Part shown: piece by piece, positions 15,919 through 24,884 of the stretch
How positions within the stretch are numbered: the first letter of the stretch is position 1
Layout: every line of letters starts with the position of its first letter
Source: Verrucomicrobiota bacterium
GTDB lineage: Bacteria > Verrucomicrobiota > Verrucomicrobiia > Limisphaerales > Fontisphaeraceae
NCBI GenBank assembly: GCA_037139415.1
Contig: JBAXGN010000012.1
Span: forward strand, 1-64,000
Reading direction: 5' to 3'
Length of the DNA: 64,000 nt
The notes under the pieces: model-generated
The model's database searches: none
The model's input: only the letters and a program-made list of their open reading frames with translations
Told to the model about the DNA's origin: nothing
Made by a program: the position numbers and the translations under genes

Positions 15919-17265
15919 ATGAAACACATAATTTCCCGACGTCATTTTCTGCGTGGCACCGCCGTCAGCCTGGCGACCGTTTCAATTGTGCCCGGCCACC
16001 TATTGGGTCTGAATGGCGCCACACCCCCCAGTGAAAAACTGAATCTGGCCTTCATCGGCGTAGGAGGACGTGGCCGCACCAACCTGGATGAGTTGGCCAA
16101 GACCTGCAACGTGGTAGCACTTTGCGATCTGGATGACCGGCGCTGCGCCGACACCTTGAAGCATTATGCCTCCACCAAGCGCTTTCGCGATTTCCGGAAA
16201 ATGCTGGATGAAATCGAAAAGCAGATTGACGGCGTGGTGGTGGCCATTCCCGACCACGCACATTCCGTGGCAGCCATGCACGCCATCAAGCTGAAAAAGC
16301 ATGTCTATTGCGAAAAGCCCCTCGCGCATTCGATTTATGAAGTGCGCAGCCTGATGGCTGCCGCGCAGGAAAACAAAGTCATCACCCAACTCGGCAACCA
16401 AGGGCATTCCTTTGCGTCCGTCCGGCGATTCTGCGAGATGATCTGGAGCGGTGCCATTGGCAATGTCCAGGAAATCCACACCCGCATGGAGCGGGTACAC
16501 AGCGGTATCAGCCTGCTGGAAAAAGCGCATCAAGGCGAACCCGTTCCACCCGGCTTGGATTGGGACCTCTGGTTGGGACCCGCCCAAAACCGTCCTTATA
16601 GTTCCTGTTATGTGCCCGGCAATTGGCGCAACTGGCGGGCGTTTGGCGGCGGCGGCCTGGGGGACTGGATTTGTCATCTGGTTGACCCGGTGTACTGGGC
16701 TTTGGATTTGGGCGCACCCTCCTCGGTGGTCGCCGGACCGGTGGATTACGACCCGGTGGCGCACGCGGATACCTTTGCCACCGCCAACACGTACCGGTTT
16801 GAATTTCCCGCCAAAGGCAAACGCCCCGCTTTGAAATTGATCTGGAATGACGGCAAGAAACCCGCGCCCGAAGTGCCGGAGCTGGAAGGCGAGGAATTTC
16901 CGCGCATCGGCGTGGTCGTCGTCGGGGATCAAGGCAAGATCATCTACGGTTCCCACGGCGCGACCAGTTGCCGCATCATCCCGGATGCAAAAATGCTGCA
17001 ATACCGGAAGGTCGAAAAGCAATCCACCGTCATGACATCGGATGGGCATTATCAGGATTGGGTGGATTCCTGCAAGACCGGCAAACCAGCGGGCTCAAAC
17101 TTCAACTACAGCGGCCCCCTGACGGAGATCGCGTTATTGGGGATTATCGCGCTAAATTTCCCGGGCCAGAAACTGGAATGGGACGGCCAAGCCGGCCAGT
17201 TCAAAAACATGGCTGCCGCCAACCAATACCTCAAGCCAGAGTTCCGTTCTGGATGGAGTTTGTAA
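15919..17265 (+). CDS. Tat-exported Gfo/Idh/MocA family oxidoreductase
   Basis: 448 residues. A twin-arginine signal (SRRHFLRGTAV) directs export. The Rossmann fold starts LNLAFIGVGGRGRTNLDELA, and the sugar-dehydrogenase motif is CEKPLAHSIYEVR. The C-terminal domain has the features of the large PVC-specific secreted group (GGGGLGDWICHLVDPVYWAL). Family members oxidise or epimerise sugars and polyols with bound NAD(P); those carrying Tat signals fold before export. It lies between two H-X9-DG pseudopilins, and all three may serve uptake or breakdown of a sugar polymer. The substrate is unknown. Confidence 0.92.
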   Translation: MKHIISRRHFLRGTAVSLATVSIVPGHLLGLNGATPPSEKLNLAFIGVGGRGRTNLDELAKTCNVVALCDLDDRRCADTLKHYASTKRFRDFRKMLDEIEKQIDGVVVAIPDHAHSVAAMHAIKLKKHVYCEKPLAHSIYEVRSLMAAAQENKVITQLGNQGHSFASVRRFCEMIWSGAIGNVQEIHTRMERVHSGISLLEKAHQGEPVPPGLDWDLWLGPAQNRPYSSCYVPGNWRNWRAFGGGGLGDWICHLVDPVYWALDLGAPSSVVAGPVDYDPVAHADTFATANTYRFEFPAKGKRPALKLIWNDGKKPAPEVPELEGEEFPRIGVVVVGDQGKIIYGSHGATSCRIIPDAKMLQYRKVEKQSTVMTSDGHYQDWVDSCKTGKPAGSNFNYSGPLTEIALLGIIALNFPGQKLEWDGQAGQFKNMAAANQYLKPEFRSGWSL

Positions 17266-17392
17266 CTGGGGAGCATTCAAAATTTACGCATTTCTGGGAT
17301 TGACGGGGCAAAGGTAACGGGCGATGGTGTGGTTATGGTACGACGTAAAATAATCGAACCAACTTGAAACACTCGCATTCAACGTGTGACTT

Positions 17393-18163
17393 ATGAAAGC
17401 GCGAAAAACTCACGGTTTTACCCTGATCGAACTACTGGTTGTCATCGCCATCATCGCCATCCTGGCCGGGTTACTGTTGCCGGCGCTGGCCAAGGCCAAA
17501 CAGAAAGCCCAAGGCACGATGTGCATGAACAACGGCAAGCAACTGGGCTTGGCTTGGTTGATGTACGCTGATGATAATGACGGCCGATTGGTCTCGAATT
17601 GGGGGACCACCCTCACCAACCTGGCTTGGGCGGCGGGCGACATGCAGAATACGAGTGATCGCACCAATGCGAACATGATAATCAATGCATTATTGTTTCG
17701 CTACGTGAACTCCATCGCGGTTTACAAGTGCCCCGGCAACACTTTAAATATGGTGCGCGGCATCTCCATGAACTACCGCATGGGTGACGGCACCAAAACG
17801 GGTACGGATACGGTCAACTTTTACGTTTTCACCAAGAACACCACCATCACCAAACCATCGGATTTCTTTGTCTTTATTGATGAATCGGAAACTGGCATCA
17901 ATGACGCCGTATTCCGCATCAACCCCACCCTCACTTATGGCAGCAGCACTTGGGGAGGAGGCGTCCCCGACTGGCCGGCCTCCTATCATGGCGGCTCGGC
18001 GGGTATGACCTTTGCCGATGGCCATGCTGGCATGCACCGGTGGAAGGACGACCGCACGATCAAGCTCACCACCGGGGGTGCCCTAAACCTCGACTGGCTC
18101 TGGACCATGCAGCACTCCACCGAACCCGTGAACCAGACCTGGCCAGCGCCCTATCAAAATTAG
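17393..18163 (+). CDS. H-X9-DG type pseudopilin
   Basis: 256 residues. The leader is the classic KTHG before the Phe, then [20 protein letters not shown] and [27 protein letters not shown]. The C-terminal H-X9-DG motif is [12 protein letters not shown]. The size and organisation match the paralogue at 15137. The role is inferred as an exported pilin-like protein; nothing shows the ligand or assembly partner. It ends just before the T-rich repeat region. Confidence 0.9.
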   Translation: MKARKTHGFTLIELLVVIAIIAILAGLLLPALAKAKQKAQGTMCMNNGKQLGLAWLMYADDNDGRLVSNWGTTLTNLAWAAGDMQNTSDRTNANMIINALLFRYVNSIAVYKCPGNTLNMVRGISMNYRMGDGTKTGTDTVNFYVFTKNTTITKPSDFFVFIDESETGINDAVFRINPTLTYGSSTWGGGVPDWPASYHGGSAGMTFADGHAGMHRWKDDRTIKLTTGGALNLDWLWTMQHSTEPVNQTWPAPYQN

Positions 18164-18224
18164 CTTGGCTGGCTGCACGGTCGCGTCAATTACAGTGCCG
18201 GACTGGCTTCGCAGCGGTGCTCCA

Positions 18225-18360
18225 TTTTTCTGCCGGTTTATTTTTCTGCTAAATCCGGTTCTTGTCACTTCTGTCTTCCGTTCTTGATTTTTTTGCCAGC
18301 TTATTTTTTTGCCATGTCAGTTTCCTGTTTTTCTGCAACCGTCCGTCCTCTATTTTTCTG
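18225..18360 (+). repeat. T-rich irregular tandem of TTTTTYTG-headed units
   Basis: Six TTTTTCTG or TTTTTTTG heads begin at 18225, 18241, 18288, 18304, 18328 and 18353. The spacings (16, 47, 16, 24, 25) are close to multiples of eight. Two pairs of near-16-mers stand out: TTTTTCTGCCGGTTTA at 18225 and TTTTTTTGCCAGCTTA at 18288, each followed by a related unit. The strand is strongly pyrimidine-biased, and the tract lies 54 bp before the next gene. Confidence 0.65.
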
Positions 18361-18414
18361 AAATATCTCAGTGACGTATTACGTCTAAATGCATAGCTTT
18401 GCGGAAGTCATATT

Positions 18415-21400
18415 ATGCGGACCTGTTTATTGCCATTTGTTCTGGCCGGATTGACACTGGTTGGCGGCGCGGTTTTTGCGAGCGCACAATCCAGCAGTAA
18501 CTCATTTCTGATCCCCGCCACCGAGTTTGATCGCGGCAACGTCAAGATCCACACGTCCGGCTGGGGAAAAGACGTGCCGATGGTAGCCTACGGCGGGCAA
18601 TCACCCATCGTGGTCGAATATGACCTCGAGTTTCCAGTCGCCGCCGAATACACGCTCTTCCTGCAATTCGCCGCCCTACAATCACGTCCCGCTGAACTGG
18701 CCGTGGATGGCAAAGAGTTGGGCCAATGCTGCCGCGTGGTGACCGGCTCATGGAACACCTCCGGAGCGCAATGGGAACGCGCCGTCGCCATCAAGCTGAC
18801 GGCGGGCAAACACACCATCAAACTGGAACGGGAAGGCTCGTTTCCCCATGTGACTGCGTTGCGGTTCGAGTCGGACCAACCTTTTCCCAGCGGTTGGACG
18901 CTGAAGCGCCAAGTCACCCCCAAAACCATCGTCGCCGCCAAGACCAAGCGCAGCGCGCCACCGGAAAAGCCGTTCACGCCGGAGGTCAGTCCAGCGTCCT
19001 TGCGGCTGGCCATCCACGATTTGATTAACACCTACGGTAGCCGCTATGCGCAGGGGCAAAACTACCTGGATCGCCTAGATCAATTGGAAGCCAAATTGCA
19101 ACAGACCAACTCGCCGCCTGCCGCCGCCGATGCCAGCCAGATCAAAGCGCAACTGGTCGCCTTGCAGCGGGAAGCGTTGCTGGCGAATCCCCTGCTCGAC
19201 TTCAACCGTCTGCTCTTCATCAAGCGCCGCGCCAACGCACCTTCGCTGGGCCTCCCCGCCAACTGGCAAAGCAACTCTTCCCTGCCCCTCACCGGCTACG
19301 ACGACGTGTTATGTATGCTGGCACTGGATAATCTGGAAGCTGGGGAAACGAACCTGTTCGCACCGGGCGATGGGCGTTTCATCGGCGATGTGGATTTGCA
19401 TTTCGACGCGAACCGGTTGCTGCTCTCCATGCCCGGCACCAACAAGCACTGGCAGGTGTTTGAAGCGTCACTGAACACCCCGAAGACGTCCACCTCCAGG
19501 AAATCCAAAGCCGTCAGGCCATCTGCCATCCCCACGGTTCGCTCTCTGCGCCAGCTTACCGGGGAACAGCCGGATGTGGATTACTACGACGCCTGCTATC
19601 TGCCCGATGGCCGGATCATCTTCGGCTCTACCGCTTGCTTTGTTGGGGTGCCGTGCGTCTATGGCAGTTCGCACGTCGCCAACCTGTACCTCATGAACGC
19701 GGATGGCAAAAACATCCGGCAGTTGTGCTTTGACCAAGAACACGACTGGTGCCCCACCGTGCTGAACAACGGGCGCATCCTTTACACCCGCTGGGAATAC
19801 ACGGATACCCCGCACTCCAACACCCGCCTGTTGTTCCACATGAATCCCGATGGCACCGAGCAAATGGAATTCATGGGCAGCAATTCCTATTGGCCCAACT
19901 CGTTCTTCTATGCGCGCCCGATTCCGGGGCATCCCACCAAAGTGGTCGCCGTCATCAGCGGCCATCATGGTGATCGCCGCATGGGAGAACTGGTCATCTT
20001 CGATCCGGCCAAAGGCCGCTTTGAAGCCGAAGGCGCGGTGCAGAAAATCCCCGGCTATGGCAAAAAGGTGGAGATGGTATTCAAGGATCAGCTCACCGTC
20101 GGCGTCTGGCCAAAGTTCCTTCACCCCTATCCGCTCAGTGAAAAACATTTCCTGGTGTCATGCAAACCAGCCGCTGATGCGTTATGGGGACTCTACCTGG
20201 TGGATATTTACGACAACATGGTTCCCCTGAAGCAACTGCCCGGGTTCGCCTTGCTGGAACCAGTGCCCTTCCGCGCCACCACGCGCCCCCCGGTCATCCC
20301 CGACAAGGTGAATCCCAACACCAAGGACGCCGTGGTGTACATTCAGGATATCTATGCCGGCAGCGGCACCAAAGGATTGCCCCGGGGAACCATCAAAAGC
20401 CTGCGCGTGTTCACCTACCACTTTGCCTATCACGGCATGGGCGGCCTTCTGGGCGTGTTGGGCTTGGACGGCCCTTGGGACATTCGCCGCGTGCTGGGCA
20501 CCGTGCCGGTACAGGCGGATGGTTCCGTTCAATTCCGCGTGCCGGCTAATACGCCAATTTCAGTTCAGCCGCTGGATGCCGAAGGCAAGGCCGTCCAATT
20601 GATGCGCAGTTGGATGACCGCCATGCCCGGCGAAGTGCTGCAATGCGCGGGTTGCCATGAAAAACAAAGCACCGCGCCAATGCAACAGCGCACCCTGGCC
20701 CTGAGCCAGCCGCCCGTGGACATCCAGCCGTGGCACGGCCCGGTGCGCGGCTTCAGCTACCCGCGTGAAGTTCAGCCGGTCATGGATAAATACTGCGTGA
20801 GCTGTCACGACGGTCAGGCCCGCGCCGATGGGAAGCAGGTTCCTGACCTGCGCGGCACTGTCAAAATTACGGATTACCGCTCCGTCACTCCCGGCAATGG
20901 CGGTACACACGCGGGCAAGTTTTCCGTGGGCTACGCCGAACTGCATCGCTATGTCCGCCGTCCGGGCATTGAGAGCGATTATCATGTGCTTGAACCGATG
21001 GAATTCCACGCCGACACCACCGACCTCGTTCAACTGCTCAAAGCCGGGCATTACAACGTCAAACTGGACAGCGAAGCCTGGGATCGGCTGATCACTTGGA
21101 TTGACATGAATTGCCCGTACCACGCCACCTGGAGCGAAGAACTGGCCAAACCCGGCACCCAAGTGGATCGCCGCCACGACCTGTTGCTGCTCTACGGCGG
21201 CGTGGATAGCCACCCCGAAGCCGTGCCGACCATGGACGCCAAACCGGTGCCACCGGTCATTCCCGAGCCGATGCCTGCCGTCGTGCCTGCTCCCAAAGTG
21301 GCTGGCTGGCCCTTCGATGCCAAAGAGGCGGTACAACGCCAGCAAACCGCCGGAGCCCAAACCCGTAAAACCATTGACCTGGGCGATGGCATCACCTTTG

Positions 21401-22221
21401 AACTCGCATTGATTCCCGCTGGCGACTTTGTCATGGGCGATCCCTCCGGCGAACTGGACCAACGCCCCGCTTTCCGCGCCCGCATTGATCAACCGTTCTG
21501 GATGGCCACCTGCGAGATCAACAACCGCACCTACGCCAAATTTGATTCTTCGCACGACAGCCGCATCGAAGACAAAAACACCTACCAGTTCGGCGTGCAT
21601 GGGTATCCCGCCAATAAACCGGAACAACCCGTGGTGCGTGTCTCCTGGCAGGAGGCCATGGCCTTTTGCCGCTGGCTCTCCGGTCACACCGGTCTGCGTT
21701 TCAACCTCCCCACCGAAGCGCAATGGGAATACGCCTGCCGCGCCGGTTCCGCCGACCCGTTTTATTATGGCGGCTTCGATACCGATTTTTCCAAATACGC
21801 CAACCTGGCGGATAAAAAACTATCCGAGTTCGCCAGCGATCCTTACACGGTGGATGTACCATTAAAGAATCCCACCAAATATGACGACTGGCTGCCCAAG
21901 GATTCCCGCTTCAACGACGGCGCGTTGATCACCGTGGCCTCGGGTCAATACCAACCGAACGCCTGGGGTCTCCACGACATGCACGGCAACGCCGCCGAAT
22001 GGACCCGCTCCACCTACCTCCCCTACCCGGCCGCCAACGATGACCGTGACCGCGAAGAAACCCAAGGCCGCAAAGTCGCCCGGGGCGGTTCCTGGCACGA
22101 CGTTCCCAAACGCGCCACTTCCAGTTTCCGAGCAAGCTATCTCCCCCACCAACGCGTCTATAACGTCGGCTTCCGCGTCATCTGCGAAACCGGCGACCGC
22201 GCCGTGGCTCTGGGACGGTAA
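18415..22221 (+). CDS. Secreted multidomain protein: HzsA-like middle domain, two c-heme motifs, FGE-like domain
   Basis: 1268 residues with a signal peptide ending ASA (about residue 24). Domains in order: a beta module, about 27-165; a helical linker, about 190-230; a region, about 375-735, resembling the hydrazine-synthase alpha middle domain/beta-propeller proteins of PVC bacteria (GRIIFGSTACFVGVP, then EHDWCPTVLNNGRILYTRWEY); heme-c motifs CAGCH (744-748) and CVSCH (794-798); and from about 985 a formylglycine-generating-enzyme/SUMF1-like domain (IPAGDFVMG, LPTEAQWEYACRAG, RGGSW at 1223, GFRVICE). The usual catalytic Cys pair after RGGS is missing, so that domain is probably structural or has another role. 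Likely periplasmic or surface and possibly redox active. There is no sign that it makes hydrazine. Confidence 0.85.
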   Translation: MRTCLLPFVLAGLTLVGGAVFASAQSSSNSFLIPATEFDRGNVKIHTSGWGKDVPMVAYGGQSPIVVEYDLEFPVAAEYTLFLQFAALQSRPAELAVDGKELGQCCRVVTGSWNTSGAQWERAVAIKLTAGKHTIKLEREGSFPHVTALRFESDQPFPSGWTLKRQVTPKTIVAAKTKRSAPPEKPFTPEVSPASLRLAIHDLINTYGSRYAQGQNYLDRLDQLEAKLQQTNSPPAAADASQIKAQLVALQREALLANPLLDFNRLLFIKRRANAPSLGLPANWQSNSSLPLTGYDDVLCMLALDNLEAGETNLFAPGDGRFIGDVDLHFDANRLLLSMPGTNKHWQVFEASLNTPKTSTSRKSKAVRPSAIPTVRSLRQLTGEQPDVDYYDACYLPDGRIIFGSTACFVGVPCVYGSSHVANLYLMNADGKNIRQLCFDQEHDWCPTVLNNGRILYTRWEYTDTPHSNTRLLFHMNPDGTEQMEFMGSNSYWPNSFFYARPIPGHPTKVVAVISGHHGDRRMGELVIFDPAKGRFEAEGAVQKIPGYGKKVEMVFKDQLTVGVWPKFLHPYPLSEKHFLVSCKPAADALWGLYLVDIYDNMVPLKQLPGFALLEPVPFRATTRPPVIPDKVNPNTKDAVVYIQDIYAGSGTKGLPRGTIKSLRVFTYHFAYHGMGGLLGVLGLDGPWDIRRVLGTVPVQADGSVQFRVPANTPISVQPLDAEGKAVQLMRSWMTAMPGEVLQCAGCHEKQSTAPMQQRTLALSQPPVDIQPWHGPVRGFSYPREVQPVMDKYCVSCHDGQARADGKQVPDLRGTVKITDYRSVTPGNGGTHAGKFSVGYAELHRYVRRPGIESDYHVLEPMEFHADTTDLVQLLKAGHYNVKLDSEAWDRLITWIDMNCPYHATWSEELAKPGTQVDRRHDLLLLYGGVDSHPEAVPTMDAKPVPPVIPEPMPAVVPAPKVAGWPFDAKEAVQRQQTAGAQTRKTIDLGDGITFELALIPAGDFVMGDPSGELDQRPAFRARIDQPFWMATCEINNRTYAKFDSSHDSRIEDKNTYQFGVHGYPANKPEQPVVRVSWQEAMAFCRWLSGHTGLRFNLPTEAQWEYACRAGSADPFYYGGFDTDFSKYANLADKKLSEFASDPYTVDVPLKNPTKYDDWLPKDSRFNDGALITVASGQYQPNAWGLHDMHGNAAEWTRSTYLPYPAANDDRDREETQGRKVARGGSWHDVPKRATSSFRASYLPHQRVYNVGFRVICETGDRAVALGR

Positions 22222-22289
22222 ACCGGACTCATGGGACTGTAACAATCCATTCATTGACTTTTCACGCAGGGCTGCGGAACATTCCGTGT

Positions 22290-24455
22290 ATGCGGATTTC
22301 ATCACGATCGATTTACCAGCTATTGGTAGCATGCATACTGTGTTTATGCCTACTGACTTGGGACGCCCGTGGCCAGTTCACGCTTTATGCCAGCCCGCCA
22401 GTTCTGACTCGCGGTTGTGATGCTGGAGCTGCGGAATATGTCACCAACGTTGCTTTGGTTCGGATATTCTCAGCTATAATATTCGTGCCTAAATCGGGTA
22501 ATAATTATGCAACTCCGCTGAGTTTTACCAACATCACAGCCACGGGCTGCACCATCTTGTCCTCGCATATTTCCCCATCCGTCGTCCCGTCACCTGGGGC
22601 ATTAGTGATATTCGACTATGTGGTATTGCAAACACCAGGGGCCACAAATGGGGAAATAATTATCGAAACCACTGACCCCAGTACTACCGTTCAAGTAGGT
22701 TTTGATTTTCCAGAATTGCCGCCCCCTACCATCTCTTCAAATCCCGACAATCAGCAGGTCGCCTTTGGCCTTGAGGCAAATTTCGCAGTTACTGCCTGTT
22801 GCGTGCAGGCGTATCAATGGCAAAAAGATGGCGTGACCCTTCAGAATAATGAACGCATTACCGGCGCAACCGGGCCACAACTCAAACTCAGCGGCATCAA
22901 ATTCAGCGATGCTGGTAATTACCAGGTGGTGATCACCAACAGCGCTGGCACGGTAACAAGTACAGTGGCAAATTTGACGGTATTAGATAACCAAGGACCG
23001 GCCATCATTGTCAGCAACAGCACCCGACAGACGGTCACTCAACGCCGCTATACACTCAACGGAATGGTAACCGATGCCGGGCAGGGAAATCATGGGGTGC
23101 AAAATGTCTGGGTGAACGGCCTATTGCTTACCAATGTGAGTGGTGCCGGAGATGAGAGTGTACCGTGGAGCCAGATTGTAACCTTGCAACCAGGGATGAA
23201 TCCAATCTTCATCAGTGCAGCAGATGCCGTCGGTAATTGCACTACCAATCTTTTCCAAGTCAATTTCCTGCCCACGGGGCCTGGAATACCCTCGTTGACG
23301 ATCACCCCACCGCGCAGCCCCACCTATTCAAACTTGGTGATGGTCACCGGCACGGCAGCGGATGCCAAAGGCGTGTCCGAAGTGTGGTGTCGGCTTAACT
23401 TCGACGCCTGGGTACTGGCCAATGGCACCAAAAAATGGAACATCCAACTTGTGCCTCCGATGGGTACAAACATCCTGACCGCCTATGCGGTGGATACCGA
23501 GGGTAATTACTCGAAAGCCGCCAGCGTTAAGATCGTGAAACTGGCGACCGACACCTTGAATATAATCCACTTGGGCAATGGTACTTTTACACCGAATTGG
23601 AGTGGCAAGGCGCTGGATGTTAACAAGAGTTACATGATGAAGGCAGTACCAGTTGCAGGGAATCTCTTCTCGAACTGCATCGCCACCCGTGGTCTCAACG
23701 GCCCGGTGCTCTGGACCACGAACCGGCCGGACCTTAAATTTACCATGGAATCCAACCTGGTATTGACGGTGAACTTCGTCACCAATGCGTTTCTATCGCG
23801 AAAAGGGGATTATGTCGGGCTGTTCTGTCCAAGCAATGACGTATTCCTGGCGGACTGGACCAATAGCGGAGCTGTGAAACTGACGGTAACGGATAAAGGC
23901 ACCTTTACGGGACAACTGACGCATCAAGGCAAGGTGTACCCGTTTACGGCAGGTGCGTTTAACCTTGGTGGATTTTACTCCAATTCAATCGCTCGCGGTA
24001 AAGACCCGGCGTTACAGGTATTGGTGAACCTGGACCTGAGCGGAGGAGGCGGAGTGACCGGAACGGTCAAGCAAGGCACGAATTGGTTGTCCAATCTGTG
24101 GGCGGATCTGGCTTTGAAAAAGGCGGCGAAGACAAATTATTTGGTCGCGGTGGTGATCGAGCCAGATGGTACCAATATTGGCAAGTGTACGTTGTCAGTT
24201 CAGCTTTCAGGAATCGCAACCTTAATCGGAACGTTATCCGATAAAACCAAACTGACCGGATCGTTTCCACTCACCACGCAGAACGAAGTTATTCTGTACC
24301 AGACGTTGTATGGCGGCAAGGGGATGTGGATGGGTTACGTGAGTCTGGTAAGCACAAGCCGAGGCGGAGAGGCACATTGGCAGAAACTGCCAAATCCGGT
24401 GGATAAATTGAACCCGCAAGGTTCCTCGGTGAATGCGGTGTTGCTCTTGCCATAA
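22290..24455 (+). CDS. Secreted protein with Ig-like domains
   Basis: 721 residues from ATG 22290, chosen because it starts a signal peptide (SIYQLLVACILCLCLLTWDA, cleavage near ARG). Residues about 150-235 form an immunoglobulin I-set-like domain (AYQWQKDGVTLQ, then FSDAGNYQVVITNSAGTVTS). Two further beta domains with PKD/Ig-like patterns follow (GMNPIFISAADAVGN and MGTNILTAYAVDTEGN). The C-terminal 270 residues are beta-rich, with repeated GTFTGQLTH and GGGGVTGTVKQGTN motifs common in large PVC surface proteins. No sorting signal is evident at the C-terminus. It is probably an extracellular adhesion or binding protein. Confidence 0.8.
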   Translation: MRISSRSIYQLLVACILCLCLLTWDARGQFTLYASPPVLTRGCDAGAAEYVTNVALVRIFSAIIFVPKSGNNYATPLSFTNITATGCTILSSHISPSVVPSPGALVIFDYVVLQTPGATNGEIIIETTDPSTTVQVGFDFPELPPPTISSNPDNQQVAFGLEANFAVTACCVQAYQWQKDGVTLQNNERITGATGPQLKLSGIKFSDAGNYQVVITNSAGTVTSTVANLTVLDNQGPAIIVSNSTRQTVTQRRYTLNGMVTDAGQGNHGVQNVWVNGLLLTNVSGAGDESVPWSQIVTLQPGMNPIFISAADAVGNCTTNLFQVNFLPTGPGIPSLTITPPRSPTYSNLVMVTGTAADAKGVSEVWCRLNFDAWVLANGTKKWNIQLVPPMGTNILTAYAVDTEGNYSKAASVKIVKLATDTLNIIHLGNGTFTPNWSGKALDVNKSYMMKAVPVAGNLFSNCIATRGLNGPVLWTTNRPDLKFTMESNLVLTVNFVTNAFLSRKGDYVGLFCPSNDVFLADWTNSGAVKLTVTDKGTFTGQLTHQGKVYPFTAGAFNLGGFYSNSIARGKDPALQVLVNLDLSGGGGVTGTVKQGTNWLSNLWADLALKKAAKTNYLVAVVIEPDGTNIGKCTLSVQLSGIATLIGTLSDKTKLTGSFPLTTQNEVILYQTLYGGKGMWMGYVSLVSTSRGGEAHWQKLPNPVDKLNPQGSSVNAVLLLP

Positions 24456-24597
24456 GGCGTAGCGGGTGAACATGAGGTATCCACCCCACGCTGGCTGCCT
24501 GTGCCGAGAATAACCATTTTGCTGACGTCGCTTGGTGCGTTACGAATAGTACGAGATGGGAAAGAACCGTTCTGCGCCATACTGACGTCAGTCTCGA
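24456..24597. other. Gap with GACGTC-centred palindrome
   Basis: Non-coding on both strands as far as I can see. It contains the perfect 12-bp palindrome ACTGACGTCAGT at 24581-24592, ending 5 bp before the 89-bp duplicated block, and a second GACGTC near 24524. Confidence 0.45.
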
Positions 24598-24686
24598 TTT
24601 GAACTACTGAATCATCTGAGTTTGAGTTGTTTTTCAATGGAGGCGAGGGTTTCCGGGGTGATGCCAAGGTTGCGGTTGGGTGGATG
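24598..24686 (-). repeat. 89-bp copy of the 3' end of the gene at 27427
   Basis: Identical to 27413-27501 except for about eight positions by eye, over exactly 89 bp. It covers the last 24 codons or so (HPPNRNLGITPETLASIEKQ) plus the bases after the stop. Outside this block the two loci are unrelated. Confidence 0.85.
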
Positions 24687-24803
24687 AGAATGCGACAGGC
24701 CGAATCTTTCCTCCAACGCCGACACCGTGCTCCAGCCAAACTCCGCGAACAACCCGATGGCGGGCTGCTCAACAGGCTGGTCTTCGGTGCAGGCGCAGAA
24801 CAT
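24612..24803 (-). pseudogene. Chimeric remnant: HsdR-like N-terminus joined to another gene's 3' end
   Basis: A 63-codon frame. The first 35 residues (MFCACTEDQPVEQPAIGLFA, then EFGWSTVSALEERFG) read like the N-terminus of a type I restriction endonuclease R subunit, where an E-D-Q-L-VEQPAI-FAELGW-type motif opens the nuclease domain. At about residue 38 the sequence switches to the C-terminus of the unknown protein at 27427. This is the signature of a deletion or recombination that removed the body of hsdR. It sits beside Fic and RhuM genes, both frequent companions of type I restriction loci. The HsdR identification rests on a short stretch. Confidence 0.55.
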
Positions 24804-24884
24804 GGATGGTCAAACTTGTTTGCTACGTAGTTTAACACCTGATTTCGAGTTAATACCTAATTCATTACCCATTGAATTGGGTTG

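Noticed and set aside
20560-21723. 387-codon minus-strand frame inside the fusion gene
   Set aside because: It mirrors the c-heme and FGE-like part, with no own start signal or motif.
21370-22221. FGE-like domain as the maturase of the sulfatase at 6699
   Set aside because: The two catalytic Cys residues expected after RGGS are absent, and the domain is exported within a larger protein.
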